Positions 16,742 through 26,407 are shown, counted from the first letter of the stretch. The stretch is DNA of 64,000 bases from Methylobacterium sp. 17Sr1-1 (GCF_003173775.1 NZ_CP029552.1:4529001-4593000); one strand, 5' to 3'. The notes: generated by a model from the sequence alone, not told the origin. A program made the numbers and translations.

Positions 16742-17302
16742 GTGCGGGGACGAGAGGGGAGATGGGCGGAACCGCCGCCGGGGGGTCTGGCGGCAGCCTG
16801 CGCGGCGCCGGACGCGGTGGCGACCTGGCAATGGGACATCGCGCGCAACGTCCTGCGCGGCGACGACCGCATGGCGGCCCTCTACGAATTCGATCCCGCC
16901 CATCTGCGCACCGGCGCGCCGATCTCCCTCCTCCTCGCCCGCATCCACCCGGAGGATCTGGACGGCGTGAAGGCGCGCATCCGGCGGGCCGCGGAGGAAG
17001 GCGGGTCCTACGTCCTGCCCTACCGCCTGCTGTCGCGGGACGGCGGCGTGCGCTGGGTCCTGTCCTGCGGCCGGTGTACCCGCGACGCGTCGGGCCGGCC
17101 GCTCGAGGGACGCGGCGTCATCATCGATCTGACCGGGGGCCAGGCCCATCCCCTGGAGCGCGCCGCCGAGCACGGCATCGCGGTCCGCCGCGCGGTCGAC
17201 GACTGGCACGATCCGTTCCTGCACCGCCTCGCCGACATGCTGCTCCTGGAGATCGGCCGCGGCCTCGCGGCGGATCAGGGGCCGTCGGCGTGGAAGAATT
17301 AA
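16742..17302 (+). CDS. PAS-domain protein without output domain
   Basis: A 186-residue protein holding one PAS_3-type fold. TWQWDIARNVLRGDDRMAAL begins the fold, followed by HPEDLDGVKARIRRAAEEG, YVLPYRLLSRDGGVRWVLSC and DASGRPLEGRGVIIDLTGG, the usual PAS-PAC ending. No kinase, GGDEF or HTH follows; the last 45 residues are helical and unrecognised. GTG 16742 is chosen because GGAGG lies five bases upstream at 16732-16736; the open frame reaches back to 16616. It may sense a small ligand or redox state and act through a partner. Confidence 0.72.
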   Translation: MRGREGRWAEPPPGGLAAACAAPDAVATWQWDIARNVLRGDDRMAALYEFDPAHLRTGAPISLLLARIHPEDLDGVKARIRRAAEEGGSYVLPYRLLSRDGGVRWVLSCGRCTRDASGRPLEGRGVIIDLTGGQAHPLERAAEHGIAVRRAVDDWHDPFLHRLADMLLLEIGRGLAADQGPSAWKN

Positions 17303-17383
17303 GGGTGTCGCCGGTTGGTTTGTCTCGATCGCGACGTCGCTCTCGATTCCGGTCGACCAATCCCACGATATCACATCCTCTGC

Positions 17384-17524
17384 GTCATCCCGGGGCTCGA
17401 CGAAGTCGAGAACCCGGGATCCATAACCGCTGAGGTCTCCTGAAGAGGCGGGCAGCGTTCTGCTTCGTCCTGAAGCGTCGGCGGTTATGGATCCCGGGTT
17501 CCGCTGTCGCGGCCCCGGGATGAC
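17384..17524. repeat. family A paired-hairpin element, copy 2 (full length)
   Basis: 141 bp, the same length as copy 1, with GTCATCCCGGGGC and GCCCCGGGATGAC ends and inner CCATAACCGC/GCGGTTATGG. The central 50 bp differ from copy 1. It lies between convergent PAS and VOC genes and is the main content of this 297-bp gap. Confidence 0.9.
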
Positions 17525-17599
17525 GCACAGGGTTTCAAGTCGGGCCTTCACATCGAACAGGCACTGACCCTGCCGGCCACAGCCCGCCCGGCCGCCGCC

Positions 17600-18391
17600 T
17601 CACCCCGCCGTGATCGCGAGCCGCGCCCCGTGGGTGAGGCGCAGGTCGAGCTCGCCCGCAGCCGTGGCGGCCCGGAACACGGCCGCGACCGGGCCCTCGC
17701 CTCGCTCCGCCAGCGCCCCGGCCAGCACCCCGTCCGCGCCCGTCGGGCTCGCCAGGGTGACGGTGGTGGCCGGTCCGAGCGGCAGGGTCACGGCGCGGGC
17801 CGGGCTCCCGAGAATCTCGGCCTCGACGATCGGCGCGTCGGCCCCGGTGCCGAGGAGGGCGGCGTAGCGGGCGCGGGAGGCGGCGACGTCGCGCACCGCC
17901 ACCGTGAGTGAGGCGACGCCGGTGACGCCGTTGTCGTGGCGGCGCACGTCGCCCTCCTGGACGCGAAGGGCGCGGGGCGTGACGTCGCCGCACAGGAACG
18001 GCACGTCGGAGCCCGGCGCCCGGGCGGTCTTCCAGTCGAGGCGGGCGCCGTCCGGCCGGAAGCGGCCGCCGGCGACCGGATCGGCGATGTCGAGCCCGCG
18101 CTCTTGCGCCGCCTTCACGTCGGCCTCGATATTGGACGGCAGCAGCGCGTGATCGAGAAAGCCCTCGCCGGCACGGTGATAGACCTCCGACCAGCGGTTG
18201 CCGGGTTCGGGCTTCTTGAAGGCGATCAGTTCCAGGTAGGCGCCGTCTTCCAGTACCACCAGCACGTTGTGGGTGATGCCGTTCTGGTGCTCGCCGCCGC
18301 GGATCACCGTGAAGCCGAGGCTGGCGTAATCCGCGAAGGCCGCGTCGAGGTCGGCGACCGCGATGACGAGGTGGTCGAGGGTGAGGGACAT
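17600..18391 (-). CDS. VOC-superfamily (glyoxalase-like) protein
   Basis: A 263-residue protein with two paired beta-alpha-beta-beta-beta modules: LDHLVIAVADLDAAFADYAS to ELIAFKKPEPGN, and GVASLTVAVRDVAASRARYA to ATTVTLASPTG. This is the Glyoxalase_3-like arrangement. One expected metal His (LDHLV) and a Glu (YLELIAF) are present, but the full metal set cannot be confirmed. It follows the ABC ATPase gene by 13 bp and is likely the last gene of the importer operon, which suggests action on the imported compound. Confidence 0.8.
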   Translation of the reverse strand: MSLTLDHLVIAVADLDAAFADYASLGFTVIRGGEHQNGITHNVLVVLEDGAYLELIAFKKPEPGNRWSEVYHRAGEGFLDHALLPSNIEADVKAAQERGLDIADPVAGGRFRPDGARLDWKTARAPGSDVPFLCGDVTPRALRVQEGDVRRHDNGVTGVASLTVAVRDVAASRARYAALLGTGADAPIVEAEILGSPARAVTLPLGPATTVTLASPTGADGVLAGALAERGEGPVAAVFRAATAAGELDLRLTHGARLAITAG

Positions 18392-18404
18392 GACGTTTCC
18401 TCTT

Positions 18405-20057
18405 TCAGGCGGCCGGCATCTGCGGACGGCCGGGGATCCAGGAGCGGCCGGGCACCGCCTCCAGGAGGGCGCGGGTGTAGGCGGCCTGCGGGGCGGAGAA
18501 GACCTCCGCGGTCGGGCCGGCCTCGACGACGGCGCCGTCCTTCATCACCGCGATGCGGTCGCAGATCTGGCCGGCGACCCGCAGGTCGTGGGTGATGAAC
18601 AGCATCGACAGCCCGAGCCGGTCGCGTAAGCTATCGAGCAGCGCCAGAACCTGCGCCTGGACCGAGACGTCGAGCGCCGAGACCGGCTCGTCGGCGACCA
18701 GCACCTCGGGCTCCAGCGCCAGCGCCCGGGCGAGCCCGATGCGCTGGCGCTGGCCGCCGGAGAATTCGTGCGGCAGACGGTCCATCGCCGCCGGATCGAG
18801 TCCGACGAGAGTGAACAGCTCGCGCGCCTTCGCCATCGCGTCGGCCCGGGAAACGCCGTGCAGCATCGGCCCCTGCGCCACGAGGTCGCCGGCGCGGCGG
18901 CGCGGGTTGAGCGAGGCGAAGGGGTCCTGAAAGACCATCTGTACGCGGCGGGCTTGGCGTCGCATCGCCTGCCGCGACAAGCCGGCCAGATCGGTGTCGC
19001 CGAGGCGGATCGTGCCCGTATCGGGATCGAGCAGGCGCACGATGCAGCGGGCGAGCGTCGACTTGCCCGAGCCCGACTCGCCGACGATGCCGAGCGTCGT
19101 GCCCCGCGGCAGCGACAGGCTCACGTCCCGGACCGCGTGCGTCACCCGGGCCCGGCCCGGGATCAGGCCGCCGCCCTTGCGGTAGGTCTTCGAGACGCCC
19201 GCGAGGGACAGGATCGCCGGACTTGCCGCCGAACTTGCCGCCGAACTTGCGGCCGGACGCGGCGGGCGCGGCAGCAGGGGCGGCACCGCGCCGATCAGCG
19301 CCCTGGTATAGGGCGCCCGCGGGCGGTTGAGCACGGCGTCCGACGGCCCCTCCTCGACGAGGCGTCCGGCCTGCATCACCGCGACCCGGTCGGCGATCTC
19401 CGCCACCACCCCGAAATCGTGGGTGATGAACAGGACGCCCATGCCGCGCCGCCGCTGGATGTCGCGGATCAACGCCAGGATGCGTCCCTGGGTCGTCACG
19501 TCGAGGGCGGTGGTCGGCTCGTCGGCGATGAGGAGGGCCGGCTCCAGCGCCAGCGCCATCGCGATCATCACCCGCTGGCGCTGGCCGCCGGAGAGCTCGT
19601 GCGGATAGGCCCGGAGCGCCGCCGCAGGATCCGGCATCCGTACCTCGGTCAGCAGCGCGAGGGTCTTTTCCCGGATCGCGCGGGTCCCGAGCGTCGTGTG
19701 GATGCGGAAGGTCTCGGCGATCTGGTCGCCCGCCCGGCGCAAGGGATTCAGGGCCGTCATCGGCTCCTGGAAGATCATGCCGATCTCCCGGCCCCGCAGG
19801 CGCCGCATCTCCGCTTCCGAAGCGCCGACGAGGTCGCGGCCGCGAAACAGCACCTCTCCGGCATCGGGCCGCACGCCCGCGGGCAGCAGCCGCATCACCG
19901 TGTTGGCCAGCACCGACTTGCCCGAGCCGGACTCGCCGACGACGCACAGGATCTCGTTGGCCGCCAGCGACAGGGAGACATCGGACAGAGCGTGGCTGCG
20001 GTCGGCCCCCGGCGGCAGGCGGACCGACAGGTTTTTCACCGTGAGGAGGTCGCTCAT
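18405..20057 (-). CDS. dual ATP-binding subunit of peptide-type ABC importer
   Basis: One 550-residue polypeptide carrying two complete ABC ATPases, equal to a DppD-DppF fusion (GsiA-like). The N-terminal half has GESGSGKSVLAN, LSGGQRQRV and LLIADEPTTALD; the C-terminal half has GESGSGKSTLAR, FSGGQRQRI and VLVADEPVSALD. Each domain keeps its H-loop (FITHDFGVV, FITHDLRVA). The link between halves is an Ala/Ser stretch coded by 12-bp repeats at 19221-19256. The start ATG 20057 overlaps the stop of the upstream permease by four bases. Confidence 0.95.
   Translation of the reverse strand: MSDLLTVKNLSVRLPPGADRSHALSDVSLSLAANEILCVVGESGSGKSVLANTVMRLLPAGVRPDAGEVLFRGRDLVGASEAEMRRLRGREIGMIFQEPMTALNPLRRAGDQIAETFRIHTTLGTRAIREKTLALLTEVRMPDPAAALRAYPHELSGGQRQRVMIAMALALEPALLIADEPTTALDVTTQGRILALIRDIQRRRGMGVLFITHDFGVVAEIADRVAVMQAGRLVEEGPSDAVLNRPRAPYTRALIGAVPPLLPRPPRPAASSAASSAASPAILSLAGVSKTYRKGGGLIPGRARVTHAVRDVSLSLPRGTTLGIVGESGSGKSTLARCIVRLLDPDTGTIRLGDTDLAGLSRQAMRRQARRVQMVFQDPFASLNPRRRAGDLVAQGPMLHGVSRADAMAKARELFTLVGLDPAAMDRLPHEFSGGQRQRIGLARALALEPEVLVADEPVSALDVSVQAQVLALLDSLRDRLGLSMLFITHDLRVAGQICDRIAVMKDGAVVEAGPTAEVFSAPQAAYTRALLEAVPGRSWIPGRPQMPAA
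19221..19256 (-). repeat. three 12-bp tandem repeats in the ABC ATPase linker
   Basis: Two identical units (19221-19232, 19233-19244) and a third with changes (19245-19256). They encode the Ser-Ser-Ala-Ala type linker between the two ATPase halves and keep the frame. Confidence 0.85.
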
Positions 20058-20905
20058 GCGGCGGTCTTTACCGGTGCGGGGCCGCGCAGGCGCGGGTTGA
20101 GGGCGTCGTTGAGGCCCTGGCCGACCAGCGACACGGCGAGCACCGTGACCAGGATCGCCACGCCCGGAATCGCCGAGACGTACCATTGCGTGCGCAGCAC
20201 GCCGCGCCCGGCCCCGATCAGGTTGCCCCAGGAGGCGACGTTCGGGTCCGAGAGGTTGAGGAAGGCGAGCGCGCTCTCGAGCAGGATCGCCACCGCCATC
20301 ACCACGCTCGCGTAGACGATCACCGGCGGCAGGGCGTTCGGCAGGATCTCCCGGGCGATGATGCGGGCGTCGCCCATGCCGAGCACCCGACAGGCCTGGA
20401 CGAATTCGCGGTTGCGCAACGTGAGGAACTCGGCACGGGTCAGCCGGGCCGGGGCCGGCCAGGAGACGAGACCGATCGCCACCGTGACGGTGGTGATGTC
20501 CGAGCCGAACACCGCGACGAGCACGAGGAGCAGGAGGAAGTTCGGCAGGGTCTGGAAGGCTTCCGTCACCCGCATCAGGACGTCGTCGACGATCCCACCG
20601 TAGAAGCCCGCGACCGCGCCGACCGCGATGCCGATCGCGATGGCGATCACCGTGGCGACGAGGCCGATCAGCAGCGACACCCGGGCGCCGTGGAACACCT
20701 GGGCGGCGATGTCGCGCCCGCTCGCATCGGTGCCGAGCCAGACCTTCGGGTTGACGAAGGGCCATTGCAGCGGCCGGCCGGCGAGGCCGAGCGGGTCCTT
20801 GGGAAACAGCACCGGGGCGGCGAGCGCCACCGCGACGACGAGGAGGAGGAGCACGGCGCCGAGGAGCGCCGCCGGGTTGCGCCAATAGCGCGCGAGAGCC
20901 GCCAT
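20054..20905 (-). CDS. DppC-type ABC importer permease
   Basis: Inner-membrane permease, 283 residues with six predicted membrane segments. LGTDASGRDIAAQVFHGARVS and the EAA loop REFVQACRVLGMGDARIIAR are typical of DppC/OppC. It begins four bases after the DppB-like gene on the minus strand and overlaps the ATPase start, so translation is coupled along the operon. Confidence 0.95.
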   Translation of the reverse strand: MAALARYWRNPAALLGAVLLLLVVAVALAAPVLFPKDPLGLAGRPLQWPFVNPKVWLGTDASGRDIAAQVFHGARVSLLIGLVATVIAIAIGIAVGAVAGFYGGIVDDVLMRVTEAFQTLPNFLLLLVLVAVFGSDITTVTVAIGLVSWPAPARLTRAEFLTLRNREFVQACRVLGMGDARIIAREILPNALPPVIVYASVVMAVAILLESALAFLNLSDPNVASWGNLIGAGRGVLRTQWYVSAIPGVAILVTVLAVSLVGQGLNDALNPRLRGPAPVKTAA

Positions 20906-20909
20906 CGCG

Positions 20910-21887
20910 TTAGCGCCCCGCCGCGATGCGCGGATCGAGCCGGCCGTAGATCAGATCGACCACAAAATTCACCGTGATGACGAGGAGCGCCGACACGAAC
21001 ACGATGCCGAGCAGGGTGTTGAGGTCGCGCTGCACCACCGATTCGTAGGCGAGCCGCCCGAGGCCCGGCAGCGCGAACACGCTCTCGACCACCACCGAGC
21101 CGCCGAGCATCGTGCCGGCCTGGAGGCCGACCAGGGTGACCATGGGAAGGAGCGCGTTGCGCAAGGCATGGCGCACGATCACGCCGGTCTCGCCCAGTCC
21201 CTTCGCTCGGGCGGTGCGGACGTAGTCGAGGTTCATCACCTCCAGCATCGAGGCGCGCATGATCCGCAGGTAGGTGGCGAGGAAGACGAGAGCGAGCGTC
21301 AGGGTCGGCAGGACGAGGTGGCGGGCGATGTCGAGGAGGCGCGTCACGCCGGTATAGCCGGCGCCGACCTCCTCGATGCCGCCGGCCGGCAGCCAGCCGA
21401 GATGGATCGCGAACAGCACGATCCCCATCAGCCCGAACCAGAACGAGGGCGTGGCGTAGAACATCAGGCCCAGCGTCGAGATCAGGGTGTCGGGCCATTG
21501 CCCGATCCGCCGCGCCGCCAGCACACCGAGGCAGGTCCCGCCCGCGAAGGCGAGGGTGAGGGAGGCGCCCATCAGCATGAGCGTCACGGGCAGCCGCTCG
21601 GCGATCACGGTCGCGACCGGCTTGCCGTAGATCGCCGACTGGCCGAGATCGAGCTGCACCAGCCGCCACAGGTAGCGGGCGAGCTGGGCCGCGGCCGGCA
21701 GGTCGAGCCCGTAATAGCGGCGCAATTCCTCGGCCGTCGCCGGATCGCCGCCGCCCATCTGGGCCATCAGCGCATCGACGGTGTCGCCGGGGGCGAGCTG
21801 GAGCAGCAGGAAGAGCCCCGCCAGGATGACGAGGAGGGTGGGGAGGCTGGCGGCGAGGCGGCGGAGCGCGAGGAGGAGGATGGTCAT
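20910..21887 (-). CDS. DppB-type ABC importer permease
   Basis: Inner-membrane permease, 325 residues. An N-terminal membrane anchor, the PGDTVDALM segment, periplasmic helix region and EAA loop DYVRTARAKGLGETGVIVRH are those of DppB/GsiC. It forms the heterodimer with the following permease. It lies 238 bp after the binding-protein gene; that gap is filled by a family B palindromic element. Confidence 0.95.
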   Translation of the reverse strand: MTILLLALRRLAASLPTLLVILAGLFLLLQLAPGDTVDALMAQMGGGDPATAEELRRYYGLDLPAAAQLARYLWRLVQLDLGQSAIYGKPVATVIAERLPVTLMLMGASLTLAFAGGTCLGVLAARRIGQWPDTLISTLGLMFYATPSFWFGLMGIVLFAIHLGWLPAGGIEEVGAGYTGVTRLLDIARHLVLPTLTLALVFLATYLRIMRASMLEVMNLDYVRTARAKGLGETGVIVRHALRNALLPMVTLVGLQAGTMLGGSVVVESVFALPGLGRLAYESVVQRDLNTLLGIVFVSALLVITVNFVVDLIYGRLDPRIAAGR

Positions 21888-21926
21888 GGGTGGGCCTTGG
21901 GCCCTCTCTCCAGGATGGCGCGCGTG

Positions 21927-22095
21927 ACCCTCCCCCCTCTGCGGGGGAGGGTGCCCCGCGAAGCGGGGCGGGAGAGGGGAACCACGCTTCCGAAAAGCTC
22001 ACGACCGTGATGACGGGCGCCACGTCCTCTAACGTCGCGCCGCTCCTCTCCCGGCCTGCTTCGCAGGCCACCCTCCCCCGCAGAGGGGGGAGGGT
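21927..22095. repeat. family B paired-hairpin element, copy 1
   Basis: 169 bp. It begins ACCCTCCCCCCTCTGCGGGG and ends with the complement. The left part holds GGGTGCCCCGCGAAGCGGGGCGGGAGAGGGG. It lies between the binding-protein and first permease genes of one operon, where it may stabilise the upstream mRNA. Confidence 0.9.
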
Positions 22096-22125
22096 TCAGG
22101 GCGTCGCGCCTCATGGCTACGGCCT

Positions 22126-23757
22126 TCACGCCTCGATCCACGCGTCGTGCCAATCCCCCGAGCCCCAGCGCGGCGTATTGTGGTCCCCGTGCACGCGCTT
22201 GCTCGTCGCCGACAGGAAGGTGCGCTCGGTCATCATCCAGACCGGGATCTCGTCGTTCACCGCCTTGACCCACTGGGCGTACAGCGCCTTGCGCTTCTCG
22301 GGATCGAGCTCACTCGCCGCCTCGTCGGTGAGGCGGTCGACGAGGTCGGATTGCCAGCCGTACTGGTTGGTCCAGGGCGCGCCCTTCGGCGAGCCGGAGC
22401 GGTACCACACGGTGGTCGAGACCGCCGGATCGCCGCGATACTGGTGCCAGCCGGTGGCGAGGTCGAAGTTCCAGTCGCGGTAGACCGTCGAGAGGGCCCC
22501 CGCCGTGTCGAGGTTGACGATGTCGACCTTGATCCCGACCGCCTGGAGCGATTGCTGGATGAAGGTGGCGAGCAGCGGCACGTCCTCGCCGTTCATGATC
22601 GGCACGAGCTTGAGCGAGAAGCGGGTGCCGCCGGCGCCGCGCTTGAACCCGGCCTCGTCGAGGAGGGCCGCCGCCTTCTTCGGGTCGAAGGCGTAGGGCG
22701 CCGGGTTGTCCGGGTAGAAGGCGGTCGAGGAGGACGGGATCGGGCCGGTGGCCGGCTTGCCGAGGCCGTAGATGAAGTTCTCGATGAAGAACGGCACGTC
22801 GATGGCGTGCGCGATCGCCCGGCGCACCCGGACATCCGCCAGCTCCTTGCGGCGGGTGTTGAATTCGAGCGTGTTGTTGAAGGCGTTGGCCTCCAGTCCC
22901 TTGCTCGACACGGTGAAGCGCTTGTCCGACTTCAGCCGGTCGAGATCGGCGAGCGCCAGCGCGTTGTAGGTCGAGAGCTGGACCTGGCCGGTCTCGAGCG
23001 CCGCCGAGGCCGCCGCCTTGTCGGTGATGAAGCGCCAGACGATCCGGTCGAGATAGGGGAAGCCCTCGCGCCAGTAGTTTTGGTTGCGCTCGGCGATGAC
23101 GTGCTGGCCGCGCTCGTAGGACACGAACTTGAACGGCCCGGTGCCGATCGGCGCGGTGTTGGCCGGGTTCTCGAGCACGTTGGTGCCCTCGAAGACGTGC
23201 CGGGGCGCGACGTAGCCGAGGTCGCACAGCGCCCGCAGCAGCAGGTTCAACGGAATCGGCCGGGAATAGCGGAACACCGCCGTGTGCGGATCGGGCGTGT
23301 CGACGGCGTCGAGATACAGTTGAAGCTGTGTGCCGTAGTTCAGGTACTTCTTCCACAGCTCCATCGCGGTGTACTGCACGTCGGCGCTCGTGAACGGCTT
23401 GCCGTCGTGCCAGGTCACGCCCTGGCGCAGCGTGAAGGTCACGGTCTTGCCGTCGGGCGCCGCCTCCCAGGAGGTCGCGAGCACGCCGGCCGGCTTGCCG
23501 TCCTGGTCGAGATCGACCAGCGGCTCGACGATCTTCGAGGTGATGACGTAGACGCCGGTCGAGGCGCGGATCGCCGGGTTGAGCACCCGCTGCTCGCCGT
23601 TGAGCTGCACCGTCAGCACGCCGCCGCGCCGGGGAGTTCCGGCCGAAGTCCCGCTCCCTTGCGCGAGCGCCCGCGTCAGGGCCGCCGGGCTCCAGGCCGC
23701 GGTGCCGAGCGCGAGAAGGCCGGCCCGCTTGAGGGCGTCGCGGCGGTCGATGATCAT
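22126..23757 (-). CDS. periplasmic substrate-binding protein of peptide-type ABC importer
   Basis: Extracellular solute-binding protein family 5, 543 residues. The N-terminus IIDRRDALKRAGLLALGTAA has a twin-arginine-like RR motif followed by a hydrophobic core ending near ALAQ, so Tat export is possible. TFTLRQGVTWHDGKPFTSADV, GTGPFKFVSYERGQ and NYWREGFPYLDRIVWRF are family 5 signatures. First gene of the importer operon. The ligand (peptide, nickel, opine or sugar oligomer) cannot be decided; the two-ATPase fusion and VOC neighbour do not settle it. Upstream, at 23758-24012, lies a divergent promoter region. Confidence 0.95.
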   Translation of the reverse strand: MIIDRRDALKRAGLLALGTAAWSPAALTRALAQGSGTSAGTPRRGGVLTVQLNGEQRVLNPAIRASTGVYVITSKIVEPLVDLDQDGKPAGVLATSWEAAPDGKTVTFTLRQGVTWHDGKPFTSADVQYTAMELWKKYLNYGTQLQLYLDAVDTPDPHTAVFRYSRPIPLNLLLRALCDLGYVAPRHVFEGTNVLENPANTAPIGTGPFKFVSYERGQHVIAERNQNYWREGFPYLDRIVWRFITDKAAASAALETGQVQLSTYNALALADLDRLKSDKRFTVSSKGLEANAFNNTLEFNTRRKELADVRVRRAIAHAIDVPFFIENFIYGLGKPATGPIPSSSTAFYPDNPAPYAFDPKKAAALLDEAGFKRGAGGTRFSLKLVPIMNGEDVPLLATFIQQSLQAVGIKVDIVNLDTAGALSTVYRDWNFDLATGWHQYRGDPAVSTTVWYRSGSPKGAPWTNQYGWQSDLVDRLTDEAASELDPEKRKALYAQWVKAVNDEIPVWMMTERTFLSATSKRVHGDHNTPRWGSGDWHDAWIEA

Positions 23758-23945
23758 CCTGTGTCCCCGTCGTCGTTCGGGCGCCATCCTTGCTGCAACG
23801 CAGCGCCGGCGCAATGGACGAAGCGCGGCAATTTCCGCTCCGTCCGGAGGCACTTCGTCTGCCGTGGGCCCGATCCGGAGAAGATTTGTCGTCGCTTGGC
23901 CCCGGACATCGGGCATCGGGTCGCGGGCGGCGGCCGGTCGGGCGA

Positions 23946-23971
23946 GGAAACATCGGGCGCGACCTGGCGTT
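23946..23971 (+). promoter_or_regulatory. possible EcfG-type promoter of the cupredoxin-like gene
   Basis: GGAAA (23946-23950), 17 bases, then CGTT (23968-23971). The EcfG general-stress consensus in alphaproteobacteria is GGAAC-N16/17-CGTT, so there is one mismatch. It lies 42 bp before the start codon. Confidence 0.35.
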
Positions 23972-24012
23972 CTGGCCTCGACCTCGTTCAACCCCTCCGG
24001 GAGGAACCCCCG

Positions 24013-24468
24013 ATGCCGATCCCCACCCGCGCCGTTGCGGCCGCCGCCTTCCTCGCCGTCGCCCTGCCGGGCGGGGCCCGCGCCGCCAACGACCTGCCGC
24101 CGCCGAAGACCGACGCGATGCCCCCGGTCGAGGTGACGATCACCGCCGAGAACGGCGCGCCGCGTTGCGCCCCCGCCGAGCTGCGCCTGCCGGCTCAGAG
24201 CAACGTCGACCTGCACGTGACCAACCAGTCGAACCTGCAGGTGTCGCTCACCGCGCCACAGATCTTCCAGAACAAGAACGTGCTGCACCACGACGGCGAC
24301 GTGGTCCACGTGGCGAGCAACGACGCCTACCTGATCAAGGCCAACGGCAAGGGGGAGATTCGCCTGCGCACCATCGCGCCGGGCGAGTACACCTATGGCT
24401 GCACCGCCACGTCGAAGCAGGATCAGCCGTTCACCGGCAAGCTGACGCTGGTCGATCCGGCGAAGTAG
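24013..24468 (+). CDS. exported cupredoxin-like protein
   Basis: A 151-residue secreted protein. Signal peptide at residues 1-24 (MPIPTRAVAAAAFLAVALPG). The mature part follows a cupredoxin-type beta sandwich: PVEVTITAENGAPRCAPAEL, LPAQSNVDLHVTN, then a late IAPGEYTYGCTATSKQDQPF. In copper cupredoxins the last loop carries Cys, His and Met ligands; here the Cys is kept but no His or Met follows at the right spacing, so copper binding is doubtful. Function unknown. A strong hairpin follows the stop. Confidence 0.7.
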   Translation: MPIPTRAVAAAAFLAVALPGGARAANDLPPPKTDAMPPVEVTITAENGAPRCAPAELRLPAQSNVDLHVTNQSNLQVSLTAPQIFQNKNVLHHDGDVVHVASNDAYLIKANGKGEIRLRTIAPGEYTYGCTATSKQDQPFTGKLTLVDPAK

Positions 24469-24474
24469 GCGGGA

Positions 24475-24513
24475 CCGCCGCGATCGTCCCGGAAAACCGG
24501 ACGATCGCGGCGG
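24475..24513 (+). terminator. strong hairpin after the cupredoxin-like gene
   Basis: A 17-bp stem with one bulged base and an AAAA loop (24493-24496) starts seven bases after the stop codon. No T-run follows, but the stability suggests a transcript end or an RNA 3' cap. Confidence 0.55.
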
Positions 24514-24679
24514 GCCCCCTCCCCTGGCCGGGCTCAGAGTTCGAAAATCCGGTACGGAACCGGCACGGCTCGTGCCTCCCCTCCCTTTCGAAAAGGCGGT
24601 TTTGCTGGCGCGCGGTTGGCGCTAGGCTCCCGACCGAAGAGGCCGGGGCGCGAGACCCCGGCGACGGGAGGAATCGCGG

Positions 24680-25930
24680 ATGGACTTCACCCTCTCCGAG
24701 CGGCAGCGCCACTGGCGCGACCGGGTCCGGGCCTTCATGGACGAGCATGTCCGCCCGGCCGTGCCGACCTACAAGGCCGAGATGGAGGCCTTCGGCACCG
24801 ATCGCTGGCAGCCGGTGCCGGTGATCGAGCGCCTGAAGCCCAAGGCCCGCGAGGCGGGCCTGTGGAACCTGTTCCTGCCCCCCTCCCCCGAGCACGACGA
24901 CGGGACGTTTCGCGGGGCGGGTCTGACCAACCTCGACTACGCGCTCTGCGCCGAGGAGATGGGCCGGATCCAGTGGGCTTCCGAGGTGTTCAACTGCTCG
25001 GCGCCCGATACCGGCAACATGGAGGTGCTGCACCGCTACGGCACCAAGGCGCAGAAGGAGCGCTGGCTCACCCCCCTGATGGCGGGCGAGATCCGCTCGG
25101 CCTTCCTGATGACCGAGCCGGACGTCGCCTCCTCGGACGCCACCAACATCGAGACGAAGGTTCGCCGAGACGGCGACCATTACGTGATCAGCGGCCGCAA
25201 GTGGTGGTCCTCGGGCGTCGGCGATCCGCGCTGCGCGGTCGCGATCGTGATGGGCAAGACCGACACCAGCGCCCCCCTGCACCAGCAGCAATCGCAGATC
25301 CTCGTCCCCCTCGACACGCCCGGGATCGAGGTGGTGCGGATGCTGCCGGTCTTCGGCTACGACGACGCGCCCCACGGCCACGCCGAGGTGATCCTCAACG
25401 ACGTGCGGGTGCCGGCCGAAAATCTTTTGCTCGGCGAGGGCCGCGGCTTCGAGATCGCGCAGGGCCGGCTCGGGCCGGGGCGCATCCATCATTGCATGCG
25501 CACCATCGGGGTGGCGGAAGAGGCGCTGGAGAAGATGGCCAAGCGCCTGCTCGGCCGCGTCGCCTTCGGCAAGCGCATCGCCGACCACTCGGTCTGGGAG
25601 CAGCGCATCGGCGAGGCCCGCACCGACATCGAGATGACGCGGCTCCTCTGCCTCAAGGCGGCGGACATGATGGACAAGGTCGGCAACAAGGGCGCCAAGC
25701 TCGAGATCGCGATGATCAAGGTCGCGGCCCCCCGCATGGCGCTGAAGATCATCGACGACGCGATCCAGGCCCATGGCGGCGCCGGCGTCAGCAGCGATGC
25801 CGGCCTCGCCTATTCCTACGCCCGCATCCGCACGCTGCGCCTCGCCGACGGGCCGGACGAGGTCCATAACCGCTCGATCGCCCGGTTGGAGCTGGCGCAG
25901 TACGGCAACCGCGAGCGGCCGAAGGCCTGA
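24680..25930 (+). CDS. acyl-CoA dehydrogenase family protein
   Basis: A flavoenzyme of 416 residues, close to the ACAD10/11-like bacterial group. The N-terminal helical domain is followed by [35 protein letters not shown] (FAD/substrate loop), [13 protein letters not shown] and, in the C-terminal domain, [14 protein letters not shown] and [16 protein letters not shown]-linked alpha,beta-oxidation of an acyl-CoA is the expected reaction; chain length is unknown. The ATG at 24680 has GGAGG at normal distance. A single-gene unit. Confidence 0.92.
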   Translation: MDFTLSERQRHWRDRVRAFMDEHVRPAVPTYKAEMEAFGTDRWQPVPVIERLKPKAREAGLWNLFLPPSPEHDDGTFRGAGLTNLDYALCAEEMGRIQWASEVFNCSAPDTGNMEVLHRYGTKAQKERWLTPLMAGEIRSAFLMTEPDVASSDATNIETKVRRDGDHYVISGRKWWSSGVGDPRCAVAIVMGKTDTSAPLHQQQSQILVPLDTPGIEVVRMLPVFGYDDAPHGHAEVILNDVRVPAENLLLGEGRGFEIAQGRLGPGRIHHCMRTIGVAEEALEKMAKRLLGRVAFGKRIADHSVWEQRIGEARTDIEMTRLLCLKAADMMDKVGNKGAKLEIAMIKVAAPRMALKIIDDAIQAHGGAGVSSDAGLAYSYARIRTLRLADGPDEVHNRSIARLELAQYGNRERPKA

Positions 25931-26407
25931 CGGCGCGGCGGGACGAGCGTCCGCGCGGGGCGCCGGTTCGAGAGAACGGGCTTCCAGCGCGGGCAGAAAA
26001 ACAGCACGACGATGCTTTTGACGGCGGGCGGCGGCGTGACGAGGCGAGCCAACGCCAAGATGAACCGCAATTCAATCGACCTGCCCCACCGTCGATCCGA
26101 TCATCGGGCTCCCTGAAACGGCGGCGCGGCCCCTTCGCTCCTGCACGATGGCGCTCCTTCTCCCGCGCGTCGCCGTGCAGGCCCTCACGGCGGAGGAGGT
26201 GGGCCGGGCGCGGATGCTGACCGAACCGGTCTACGTCCGGCCGATCCATGGATCTCACCGCCAGTGCGGCGGCGCCTGCCTCGAGAGCGGCAGCCTGTCG
26301 TGGTTCCGCGGCGCGCGCCAGCAATGCAGCCTCGATCGCGCGATCGCGCCGCCTGTCCGCCGCTGCGCCTCGCCATAGATCGGAGGGCGAGACACGAGGA
26401 GGCGAGC
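25931..26407. other. 477-bp gap without a supported gene
   Basis: I see no RNA gene and no repeat here. A 76-codon frame at 26148-26378 on the plus strand starts with ATG but has a poor ribosome-binding site and no recognisable feature. The stretch may hold the promoter of the OGFr_N-like gene. Confidence 0.4.

Noticed and set aside
26148..26378. 76-codon frame in the gap before the OGFr_N-like gene
   Set aside because: Weak ribosome-binding site and no recognisable feature; left as unassigned.
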